Source: CAZYTO01 sp964650405 (lineage in GTDB: Bacteria; Acidobacteriota; Thermoanaerobaculia; Gp7-AA8). From it: DNA of 9,815 nt. Positions within the stretch are counted from its first letter, which is position 1. The number at the start of each line of letters is the position of its first letter. The notes beneath the pieces are model-generated. The model was given only the letters and a program-made list of their open reading frames with translations. It was not told where the DNA came from and ran no database searches. This document shows, piece by piece, positions 1 to 5,885 of this stretch. Position numbers and translations under genes: made by a program. The stretch spans positions 1-9,815 of the forward strand of contig CAZYTO010000220.1 in assembly GCA_964650405.1 (NCBI GenBank). Reading direction: 5' to 3'.

Positions 1-680
<680 letters not shown>

Positions 681-707
681 ACCCTCCCGGGGTACCATCG
701 CCCTCGA

Positions 708-1160
708 GTGGATCGTCGCGCGCTTCTTCTTCGCACCGCCGCGAGCATCGTGCTGGCCGGTCTCGTGGCCGGCGGCTTCGAGCCGATGTACGTCCGCATT
801 TTCGGGATGGAGCCGGAGCGATGGCGCGCGGCTATGACGGAGCTGCCGTACCGCAAGCTGGCGGGCTTTCACCGCCTCATCCTCGACGTCGATCGCTCCA
901 CGCCCCGCGGAGCGCGCATCGCCATCGCCCTGCCATTCCGTGAGTGGGAAGGTGGCTACGGCTACGGCTACTACCGCGCCAGCTACCTCCTGCCGGGCAA
1001 GCAGGTGGTTCCGCTGCTCGTGCCCGACCGCAATGAGCCTAGCCCGCAGAGCGTGGCCCTGGCCGGGTATGTGGTGGTCTGGCACGGCCGGTGGCAGGTG
1101 CCGGGGTTCACGGTGGTGTGGAGCACACCCGACGGCACGCTGCTGAGGCGTACGCCGTGA
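708..1160 (+). CDS. Hypothetical small membrane-anchored protein preceding a GT-C-like membrane protein
   Basis: The product is 150 residues from a GTG start. I do not recognise the family. Residues 1-22 form a basic start (MDRR) followed by a hydrophobic stretch (AASIVLAGLVAGG) that would be a signal anchor or uncleaved signal peptide, so the rest probably lies outside the cytoplasmic membrane. The body includes an aromatic GYGYGYYRASYLLPG segment (about 83-97) and ends in a beta-rich stretch (YVVVWHGRWQVPGFTVVW). The gene begins 27 bp after the CoA-transferase stop without an evident Shine-Dalgarno sequence, so the start is moderately certain. Its TGA overlaps the GTG of the next gene by 4 bp (GTGA), implying translational coupling and a shared role, perhaps as an accessory protein to the glycosyltransferase-like partner. 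That role is inference. Confidence 0.72.
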   Translation: MDRRALLLRTAASIVLAGLVAGGFEPMYVRIFGMEPERWRAAMTELPYRKLAGFHRLILDVDRSTPRGARIAIALPFREWEGGYGYGYYRASYLLPGKQVVPLLVPDRNEPSPQSVALAGYVVVWHGRWQVPGFTVVWSTPDGTLLRRTP

Positions 1161-2392
1161 CCGGCGGGCTGCTCACGGCCGTGCTCTTCGTCGCGGCCGG
1201 CTGGCCGCTGGCCACGACGCGAGACGCCTTTCGCCGCCTCGGACTGGCGTATCTCTTCGGCGCGGGCCTGGCGTTCGGGGTGCTCCTGCTCGAATCGCTG
1301 CTGCACGTGCCGTGGTCATGGGCGTCGGTCGTTCTGCCGCTGGTCGCCATCGCCTTGATCGCCGGCGTCCTGCACCGCCGCGAGCTTGCCATCGATCGCC
1401 CCCGCGGCCATTGGGTCGACCTGGCCACGCTCGTTCTCGTTGCGGGATATGTGCGGCTGGCCGTGATCGCGCCGACGCCCGAATACGACTTCATCGGCAT
1501 CTGGGGTGTGAAGGCGAAGGAGTTCTGGGTGGCCGGAGGGATCGACTGGACGTGGCTGGCGACTCCGTTCAACGCCTTCGCCCACGTCGACTATCCGCTG
1601 CTCATGCCTCTCGTATTCGATGCGCAGACGCTGATGACGGGCGCATGGCCGGACCGGTGGCTGGGGCTGGTCAACGCCGGCTTCGGCATCGCCGCGCTCC
1701 TGCTGCTGAGGAGCTTCCTGGACGAAGTGCTGGCGGCGCCGTGGCTGCGTGCCCTGGCCACCCTGGCCCTGGCGTGGACGGTGCTGTCGCCGTGGATCGG
1801 CCTCGCCGAGGTGGCCATTGTCGCGTATGGAACGGGAGGGCTGCTCTTCGTGCGGCGCGGGGACGTGCAGACCGGCGCCGTTCTGCTCGGGCTGGCCGCG
1901 TGCAGCAAGAACGAAGGTCTGACCCTGATCGTGGCCGCGCTCCTCGGACTATTCGTGGCCGGAGCATTCCGGAGCGTGGTACGCCTCTGGCCGGCGGCGG
2001 TCATCGCCGCGCCGTGGGTGATCATGCGCTACGTTCTCGACCTCCGGACCGACCTGGCCACGGGCGCCATCGGGCCGCGCATCGTGCAGCACCTGCAGGA
2101 CGCGGGGTCAATGCTGCGGGCCATGCAGATCTACTCGCTGGGGAAGCCGCTCTTCTGGACCTCGCTGGTGGCCGCGCTCCTCCTCGGCGTGCGCCGCGTC
2201 GGCCGCGAACGTTTCCTGGCCACGGCCATCGTCGTGCAGCTCCTCTTCTTCATCGGCGCGTATCTCATTACCCCCCACGACGTTACCTGGCACGTGCGCT
2301 GGAGCTGGGAGCGCATCGTGACGCAGTTGGCGGCGGCAGCGGGCTTCCTGGCGATGGTCGCGATCGCGCCGTTTCTCGACCGGAGGTCTTGA
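1157..2392 (+). CDS. Polytopic membrane protein, probable GT-C fold (GT39/ArnT-like) glycosyltransferase
   Basis: The product is 411 residues from the GTG that overlaps the upstream stop. A longer in-frame reading back to 1091 would run through the C-terminal coding region of the previous gene and is less likely. The sequence is mostly hydrophobic, with roughly ten predicted membrane segments. Motifs that suggest a GT-C enzyme are the acidic loop with YDFIGIWGVKAKEFW (residues 110-124), HVDYPLLMPL (143-152), CSKNEG (249-254) and near the end TPHDVTWHVRWSWERIVTQ (372-390). The last resembles the TPxDLxWHLxTSxxR pattern I associate with glycosyltransferase family 39-like proteins. Such enzymes use polyprenyl-phosphate sugars and modify lipids or proteins on the periplasmic side. 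The donor, the acceptor and even the catalytic status are unproven. The gene's stop codon is embedded in the -35 box of the following promoter. Confidence 0.78.
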   Translation: MTGGLLTAVLFVAAGWPLATTRDAFRRLGLAYLFGAGLAFGVLLLESLLHVPWSWASVVLPLVAIALIAGVLHRRELAIDRPRGHWVDLATLVLVAGYVRLAVIAPTPEYDFIGIWGVKAKEFWVAGGIDWTWLATPFNAFAHVDYPLLMPLVFDAQTLMTGAWPDRWLGLVNAGFGIAALLLLRSFLDEVLAAPWLRALATLALAWTVLSPWIGLAEVAIVAYGTGGLLFVRRGDVQTGAVLLGLAACSKNEGLTLIVAALLGLFVAGAFRSVVRLWPAAVIAAPWVIMRYVLDLRTDLATGAIGPRIVQHLQDAGSMLRAMQIYSLGKPLFWTSLVAALLLGVRRVGRERFLATAIVVQLLFFIGAYLITPHDVTWHVRWSWERIVTQLAAAAGFLAMVAIAPFLDRRS

Positions 2393-2417
2393 CAAAACGT
2401 CCATTTGTACCAATGTT
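2389..2417 (+). promoter_or_regulatory. Probable sigma70-type promoter for the GntR-slipin unit
   Basis: A perfect -35 box TTGACA at 2389-2394 overlaps the TGA stop of the preceding gene. With a 17-bp spacer the -10 would be AATGTT (2412-2417), which matches TATAAT at only three positions. The palindrome at 2414-2428 overlaps the -10 end, so a bound regulator would block the polymerase. The -10 assignment is weak, but the position directly upstream of a regulator gene supports it. Confidence 0.55.
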
Positions 2418-2428
2418 GTAGTACAACA
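2414..2428. promoter_or_regulatory. Palindromic operator, likely bound by the adjacent GntR regulator
   Basis: TGTTGTA-G-TACAACA is a perfect inverted repeat with 7-bp arms and one central base. Its core TTGTAGTACAA has the GT...AC arrangement usual for GntR-family operators. It is nested inside a further CAATG (2411-2415) / CATTG (2430-2434) pair. It lies 23 bp before the GntR start codon, which is the expected place for autorepression. Confidence 0.68.
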
Positions 2429-2451
2429 GCATTGACGAGAGGACGTGCGGC

Positions 2452-2838
2452 ATGGCCGCCCCCATCACACTCGACCCGAAAGACCCGACGCCCCTTTACG
2501 CCCAGCTCGAGTACGCCATCCGCGTGGGAATCGCCACGGGGAAGCTCAAGGCCGGGGACCAGCTCCCGACGGTGCGCCAGCTCGCGGTCGAGCTGCGCGT
2601 CAATGCCAACACCGTGGCGCGGGTCTACCTGGCGCTGGAGAGGGAGGGGGTGCTGTCGACGAAACGCGGAGTCGGCAGCTTCATCGCCGAGGGCGTGGAG
2701 CAGCGCGCGCACGGCGCCAGTCGCGAACGGCGGCTGGCGGCGCTCGCGGGCCGCTTTCTGACGGAGGCGACCTCACTGGGCTATTCGCCACGTGAAGTGC
2801 TGCGCCACCTGGCGCAGCGGATCAATGAAGGAGACTGA
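2452..2838 (+). CDS. GntR-family transcriptional regulator, short YtrA-type
   Basis: The product is 128 residues, far shorter than GntR proteins that carry a ligand-binding or aminotransferase domain, as is typical of the YtrA subfamily. The winged helix-turn-helix spans about residues 10-78: PLYAQLEYAIRVGI, then GDQLPTVRQLAVELRVNANTV (34-55, including the recognition helix) and the wing REGVLSTKRGVGSFI. A short helical tail (about 90-125) probably forms the dimer interface. The start ATG is preceded by GAGAGGA (2437-2443) at 8-nt spacing. YtrA-type regulators usually repress their own operon, and the 15-bp palindrome just upstream fits that. The gene sits one base before the slipin start codon, so the two are almost certainly co-transcribed. 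Members of this subfamily more often sit beside ABC transporters, so the slipin partner is notable. Confidence 0.93.
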   Translation: MAAPITLDPKDPTPLYAQLEYAIRVGIATGKLKAGDQLPTVRQLAVELRVNANTVARVYLALEREGVLSTKRGVGSFIAEGVEQRAHGASRERRLAALAGRFLTEATSLGYSPREVLRHLAQRINEGD

Positions 2839-2839
2839 A

Positions 2840-3775
2840 ATGGTATTCGTTCCCCTCACTCCCCCCACGGGCGGCCGGAACAACCCGCAAATCAACGCCC
2901 GGGTGAACGTGATCGCCGTGCTCCTGCTGCTCGGCTTCATCCTGGCCGGCGTGATTGTCACCGTCCTCGCGCACAACCCGCTCTTCCTGCTGGCCGGCGT
3001 AGCCCTGGGCATCATCGCTTCGTTGTCGCCGAAGGTAGCCAAGCAGTGGGAAAAGGGCGTCGTGCTGCGCCTCGGCAAGTTTGTCGGGCTGCGGGGGCCG
3101 GGACTCTTCTGGATCGTGCCGCTGCTCGACGCGGTCTCGACCTGGATCGACCAGCGCGTCATCACCACCAGCTTCGCCGCCGAGCAGACGCTGACGTCGG
3201 ACACCGTGCCGGTCAACGTGGATGCCGTGCTGTTCTGGATGGTCTATGACCCGGAGAAGGCCGCCCTGGAGGTGCAGCAGTACAGCGACGCCGTGAGCTG
3301 GGCCGCGCAGACGGCGCTCCGCGACATCATCGGCCGCACCTACCTCACCGACCTGCTCCGCGGGCGCGAGAAGATCGAGACCCAGCTCCAGGACCTCATC
3401 GACCAGCGCTGCAACCCGTGGGGCGTGTCCGTCCAGTCGGTGGAGATGCGCGACGTGATCATCCCCGACGCCCTGCAGGACGCCATGTCCCGCGAGGCCC
3501 AGGCCTACCGCGAGAAGCAGGCCCGCATCATCCTCGGAGAGGCGGAAGTGGAGATCGCCAAACTCTTCCAGAGCGCGTCGGTCTCGTACCAGGGTAACCC
3601 CACCGCCCTGCACCTCCGGGCCATGAACATGCTCTACGAAGGGCTCAAGGAGAAGGGCGCGCTCATGCTCGTGCCGTCGAGCGCCGTCGAGTCGATGGGC
3701 ATGGGCGGCCTGCTCGGCGCGGCCGCCATGCGCCAGGAGAAGCTCACCGACATCACCGGAGAAGCGGCGGTATGA
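2840..3775 (+). CDS. Slipin family (SPFH/stomatin-like) membrane protein
   Basis: The product is 311 residues. The ATG at 2840 was chosen because AAGGAG at 2828-2833 lies 6 nt upstream; in-frame starts at 2792 and 2825 lie within the GntR gene and lack this spacing. Two adjacent hydrophobic segments (about 22-43 and 47-62) form a membrane hairpin. The SPFH domain follows (about 68-250) with WEKGVVLRLGKFVGLRGPGLFWIVP, DQRVITT, DTVPVNVDAVLFW and WGVSVQSVEMRDVIIPDALQDAMSREAQA. The tail is helical and coiled-coil-like (REKQARIILGEAEVEIAKL). Stomatin-like proteins oligomerise and organise membrane microdomains; many bacterial ones pair with an NfeD protein, but none is visible here. The product is probably regulated by the upstream GntR protein, perhaps in response to membrane or envelope stress (inference). 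Confidence 0.93.
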   Translation: MVFVPLTPPTGGRNNPQINARVNVIAVLLLLGFILAGVIVTVLAHNPLFLLAGVALGIIASLSPKVAKQWEKGVVLRLGKFVGLRGPGLFWIVPLLDAVSTWIDQRVITTSFAAEQTLTSDTVPVNVDAVLFWMVYDPEKAALEVQQYSDAVSWAAQTALRDIIGRTYLTDLLRGREKIETQLQDLIDQRCNPWGVSVQSVEMRDVIIPDALQDAMSREAQAYREKQARIILGEAEVEIAKLFQSASVSYQGNPTALHLRAMNMLYEGLKEKGALMLVPSSAVESMGMGGLLGAAAMRQEKLTDITGEAAV

Positions 3776-3831
3776 CGGAGACGATGCAGTACGTCTGCGT
3801 CTTTCTCATGCTGCTCCTGGTGGCGTGCTGA
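3772..3831 (+). CDS. Putative 19-residue micropeptide, bare lipoprotein signal peptide ending in Cys
   Basis: ATG at 3772 overlaps the slipin stop as ATGA, the classic layout for translational coupling. The ORF encodes MTETMQYVCVFLMLLLVAC and then TGA. The sequence is a hydrophobic segment ending in LVAC, a good match to the lipobox [LVI][ASTVI][GAS]C, but the stop comes directly after the cysteine, so no mature lipoprotein would remain beyond a single residue. A strong terminator starts 10 nt after the stop, which puts the ORF at the end of the GntR-slipin transcript. It may be a membrane micropeptide, a remnant of a small lipoprotein, or chance. It is too short to test by codon statistics here. 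Confidence 0.35.
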   Translation: MTETMQYVCVFLMLLLVAC

Positions 3832-3840
3832 AAACGGAGT

Positions 3841-3876
3841 GGAGGACGGACAATCGTGTCCGTCCTCCTTCTTCTC
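3841..3876 (+). terminator. Rho-independent terminator after the slipin unit
   Basis: A perfect 11-bp stem GGAGGACGGAC (3841-3851) / GTCCGTCCTCC (3858-3868) with loop AATCGT is followed by TTCTTCTC. It lies between convergent genes. The opposite strand has a short T-run (from AAAA at 3831-3834) after the stem, so it may also stop transcripts coming from lspA. Confidence 0.85.
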
Positions 3877-3900
3877 AGTGTTGCCAACTGGAGACGGACG

Positions 3901-3914
3901 TACGAGCCCTCGTA
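3901..3914 (-). terminator. Possible weak hairpin downstream of lspA
   Basis: TACGAG-CC-CTCGTA is a perfect 6-bp inverted repeat 10 nt past the lspA stop on the minus strand. There is no T-tract after it, so alone it would be a poor intrinsic terminator. It could work with the larger hairpin at 3841-3868 or simply be chance. Confidence 0.3.
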
Positions 3915-3924
3915 GGAAAGGCTG

Positions 3925-4416
3925 CTATCCGGCCACTTCCACAGCGCCCTCGGGCTTCCGCCGCATGTCGAGGAACAGCAGGGCGATGCCGATGCAGATG
4001 GCGGAGTCGGCCACGTTGAAGGCCGGCCAGTGGTGGTCCCGGACGTAGACGTCCAGGAAGTCGACGACATAGCCGAGGCGGAAGCGGTCGAGGAGATTGC
4101 CGATGGCGCCGCCGAGGATCAGGTGAAGGCCGACCTGGAGCACGCGGTCGGTGACGGCCGCGCGCACGGCGTAGATGACGACCGTGAGGAAGACGGCCAG
4201 CGCGCCGCCGTTGAGGAGGAGCGGCACGATCCGGGAACTGCTGTTCGCGCCGATGCCGAATGCGGCGCCGGTGTTGCGGACGTGGACGAGCTCGAAGAGA
4301 TTCGGGATGAGGGAAATCGACTCGTGCGGCGAGATGTGGCCGGCCACGAGCCACTTCGTCCAGGCGTCGAGGGCCAGGACGATGAGGGAGATGACCAGGT
4401 AGTGGGAGCGCTTCAT
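3925..4416 (-). CDS. lspA: Lipoprotein signal peptidase (signal peptidase II)
   Basis: LspA is an inner-membrane aspartyl protease that cleaves diacylglyceryl-modified prolipoproteins just before the lipobox cysteine. The product is 163 residues, normal for the family, with four hydrophobic segments (about 7-25, 62-86, 94-108 and 134-150). All conserved motifs are present: LDAWTKW (16-22), VRNTGAAFG (46-54), GGAIGNLLDRFRLGYVVDF (102-120) and FNVADSAICIG (133-143). By comparison with the family, the catalytic dyad should be Asp119 (VVDF) and Asp137 (NVAD). The start ATG has no clear Shine-Dalgarno sequence, and the short 51-bp spacer from ispG suggests read-through from that gene. The enzyme's context is unusual only in that a lipobox-ending micropeptide ORF lies convergently downstream. 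Confidence 0.97.
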   Translation of the reverse strand: MKRSHYLVISLIVLALDAWTKWLVAGHISPHESISLIPNLFELVHVRNTGAAFGIGANSSSRIVPLLLNGGALAVFLTVVIYAVRAAVTDRVLQVGLHLILGGAIGNLLDRFRLGYVVDFLDVYVRDHHWPAFNVADSAICIGIALLFLDMRRKPEGAVEVAG

Positions 4417-4423
4417 CCGTTAT

Positions 4424-4465
4424 TCGGTGGTCGTTGTTCGCTGTTCGTTGTTCGCTGGTCGTGGC
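4424..4465. repeat. Heptanucleotide tandem repeat between ispG and lspA
   Basis: Six consecutive 7-mers on the plus strand read TCGGTGG, TCGTTGT, TCGCTGT, TCGTTGT, TCGCTGG, TCGTGGC. The consensus is TCGNTGK; only the last copy departs from it. The array fills nearly all of the 51-bp spacer and ends 8 nt from the lspA start codon. Function is unknown; it may affect mRNA structure or simply reflect slippage. Confidence 0.75.
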
Positions 4466-4487
4466 GATCAGCGGCCGGCGACCAGCG
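4453..4487 (-). promoter_or_regulatory. Stem-loop spanning the ispG stop codon
   Basis: CGCTGGTCG (4453-4461) and CGACCAGCG (4479-4487) are a perfect 9-bp inverted repeat with a 17-nt loop. In the minus-strand transcript the first arm is the end of ispG coding sequence (codons around SLVAGR) and the second arm lies in the spacer repeats. No T-tract follows, so this is more likely an mRNA-processing or stability hairpin than a terminator. The role is inferred. Confidence 0.4.
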
Positions 4488-5616
4488 ATTTCTCGTCGAT
4501 CAGTTTATCCAGCTCGACCCGTAGTTTGCCCAGGATCTCGTCGTACGTGTAGTGCCCGAGCGACTCGGGGCCGCGCTTGAGGTTCACGTAGGTGGGGGCG
4601 CACCACATGCCGAGATCGGCGTCGTCCGTCTCGCCCGGCCCGTTCACGCGGCAGCCCATGACGGCGATGGTGATGTCGTGCTCCTTGGCGTACGCGGTCA
4701 TCGTGCGGACGTTCTGGGCAAGGTCGATGAACGCTTCGTTCTCCACCCGCGAGCACGATGGGCAACTGATGATGTTCAGTCCCTTGTGCTCGAAGCGCGG
4801 GACGGAGCGGAAGCGGCCGTTTTCGATGTCGTCGAGGATCTGCCGTCCAACTGTGACTTCCTCGCCTTTGTCGTCGAAGGGGAGGGTGAGGGATACGCGG
4901 AGAGTGTCGCCGATGCCGCGGGTGAGGAGCTGCTCGAAGGCGATGCGGGTCTTGATGATGCCGTCGGGCGGCATCCCCGCTTCCGTGACGCCGAGGTGGA
5001 GCGGCACGTCCGGGCGAGCCTCGGCGAAGCGGATGTTGGCGTCGATGACCTTGTTCGGGTCGGAGTCCTTCAGCGAGACGCAGTACTGGTCGAACCCCAG
5101 ACTGTCGAGCATCGCGCAATGCTCGAGCGCGGAGTCGAGCATGGGTGTGATCGAGTCCTCGCGATCGTACCTGGCCACCTTCTCCGGGTCGACCGAGCCG
5201 GCATTGACGCCGACACGGATCGCGCAGTCGTGGGCACGGGCCACGGAAACGAGGTAACTCACCTTCTCCTCGACCTTCTTGTCTCTCTCGATATGGTAGA
5301 GATGGCCGGGGTTGTACCGGAGCTTCTGCACGTACGGCGCGACCTTCTCGGCCAGCCGGTAGTTCTCCTGCAGGTCGATGACGAGGTTGGCGTTCGGCCT
5401 CGCGGCGCGGATCTCGGCGAGGGCGGTCACGTCCTTCGGATTGTCGACGGCGATGCGGATGACGTCCGCTCCCGCCGCCTCGAGGAGCTCGACCTGGCGG
5501 ATGGTGGCGGCGACGTCCTGGGTGCGCGTGGCGGCCATGGACTGCACGGCGATGGGGTTGTCGCCGCCGATGGTGATGCGGCCGATGCGGACTCCGCGGG
5601 TGACTCGTTCTTTCAT
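4468..5616 (-). CDS. ispG: 4-hydroxy-3-methylbut-2-en-1-yl diphosphate synthase (GcpE)
   Basis: IspG converts 2-C-methyl-D-erythritol 2,4-cyclodiphosphate to HMBPP, the penultimate step of the MEP isoprenoid pathway, using a [4Fe-4S] cluster. The product is 382 residues, the usual short bacterial form. The N-terminal TIM-barrel part carries IAVQSMAATRTQDV (22-35), GADVIRIAVDNP (49-60), LVIDLQENY (78-86), KLRYNPGH (98-105), IRVGVNAGS (133-141) and HLGVTEAG (207-214). The C-terminal cluster domain has CPSC (Cys285, Cys288) and GCRVNGPGE (Cys322, Glu329), all four expected cluster ligands. The start ATG follows no strong Shine-Dalgarno sequence but matches the family N-terminus (MKERVTRGVRIGRITIGGDNP). 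The gene is divergent from the surface-protein gene and probably in one transcript with lspA downstream. Confidence 0.98.
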   Translation of the reverse strand: MKERVTRGVRIGRITIGGDNPIAVQSMAATRTQDVAATIRQVELLEAAGADVIRIAVDNPKDVTALAEIRAARPNANLVIDLQENYRLAEKVAPYVQKLRYNPGHLYHIERDKKVEEKVSYLVSVARAHDCAIRVGVNAGSVDPEKVARYDREDSITPMLDSALEHCAMLDSLGFDQYCVSLKDSDPNKVIDANIRFAEARPDVPLHLGVTEAGMPPDGIIKTRIAFEQLLTRGIGDTLRVSLTLPFDDKGEEVTVGRQILDDIENGRFRSVPRFEHKGLNIISCPSCSRVENEAFIDLAQNVRTMTAYAKEHDITIAVMGCRVNGPGETDDADLGMWCAPTYVNLKRGPESLGHYTYDEILGKLRVELDKLIDEKSLVAGR

Positions 5617-5673
5617 TCGGCCGTGTCAACGCACGGAAAAGACAAAGATTTCCCCGGTTTCGGGGCAATCTGA

Positions 5674-5689
5674 CCGAACGGTCGTTCGG
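5674..5689. promoter_or_regulatory. TetR-like palindromic operator
   Basis: CCGAACG-GT-CGTTCGG is a perfect inverted repeat with 7-bp arms and a 2-bp centre. The pattern resembles operators of TetR-family regulators of the CCGAACGnnCGTTCGG kind. It lies 58 bp upstream of the ispG start, so it could control ispG, the repeat-protein gene, or both. No TetR gene is in the window, so the regulator would act from elsewhere. Confidence 0.55.
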
Positions 5690-5780
5690 GACATTCTCAT
5701 TGCTCCGACCGGCAGGATCGGATAAGTTACGGCTCGGTCCTTTCCGCCCGGTCGAATTCAAGTACAGGAAAAATCCAATC

Positions 5781-5810
5781 GCGAATCACCGCCCCCGTGA
5801 TCGCTGGAGG
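5781..5810 (+). promoter_or_regulatory. Hairpin abutting a Shine-Dalgarno sequence
   Basis: GCGAATCAC (5781-5789) can pair with GTGATCGC (5797-5804) with one bulged A and a CGCCCCC loop. The next bases carry the SD GGAGG (5806-5810), which is 6 nt from codon ATT at 5817 and 15 nt from TTG at 5826. The SD shows that a translation start is expected here, even though no ATG is present. Confidence 0.4.
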
Positions 5811-5816
5811 TCTTAC

Positions 5817-5885
5817 ATTCGGCGTTTGACGCCCGCTGTGGCTCTTTTTGTCTTCGTTGTCCTGGCACGTTTCGAACAGGCGTAA
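5817..5885 (+). pseudogene. Signal-peptide-like 5' segment of the repeat protein, cut off by in-frame TAA
   Basis: Translated in the frame of the downstream Ig-like protein, this segment reads (I)RRLTPAVALFVFVVLARFEQA followed by TAA (5883-5885), and then the same frame continues as TCPRPAVTLIG into the first Ig-like domain. It has the shape of a Sec signal peptide: two basic residues, a hydrophobic core and a small residue at the end. It has a good SD at 5806-5810, but the codon at ideal distance is ATT (ATG would need one base change); TTG at 5826 is an alternative. The TAA differs from CAA (Gln) by one C-to-T change. Either the gene is decayed at its 5' end, or two base-call errors lie here. 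The open frame extends upstream to about 5700, but that part lacks a convincing start. Confidence 0.5.

Larger units (their letters stand above)
5617..5816. other. Divergent intergenic region between ispG and the repeat-protein gene
   Basis: This stretch of about 200 bp must hold promoters for both directions, but none is clear. Weak plus-strand candidates are TTGCTC (5700-5705) with TAAGTT (5723-5728) at 17-bp spacing, three matches each to consensus. A small hairpin CCCCG-GTTT-CGGGG occupies 5652-5665. The TetR-like palindrome and the hairpin next to the SD are listed separately. Confidence 0.5.

Noticed and set aside
1091..1156. Longer N-terminus for the GT-C-like protein
   Set aside because: It is antiparallel to nothing but is wholly inside the previous coding region, and the GTGA overlap start at 1157 fits operon layout.
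1312..2421. 369-residue plus-strand frame overlapping the GT-C-like gene
   Set aside because: The translation is Arg/Ala/Gly-rich without hydrophobic segments, while the overlapping frame gives a coherent polytopic membrane protein.
2792..2839. Longer N-terminus for the slipin
   Set aside because: It lies within the GntR gene, and the good SD at 2828-2833 points to the ATG at 2840.
5625..5632. TTGACA on the minus strand upstream of ispG
   Set aside because: It lies within about 10-15 bp of the ispG start codon, too close to serve as a -35 box for that gene.
4552..5673. 373-residue plus-strand frame antisense to ispG
   Set aside because: ispG on the other strand is unmistakable with all cluster ligands; the Val/Asp-rich translation is the mirror frame of a GC-rich gene.
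5700..5885. 61-residue independent gene starting at TTG 5700
   Set aside because: There is no SD for that start; only the last 22 residues look meaningful and they are in frame with the repeat protein, so it is better seen as the broken 5' end of that gene.
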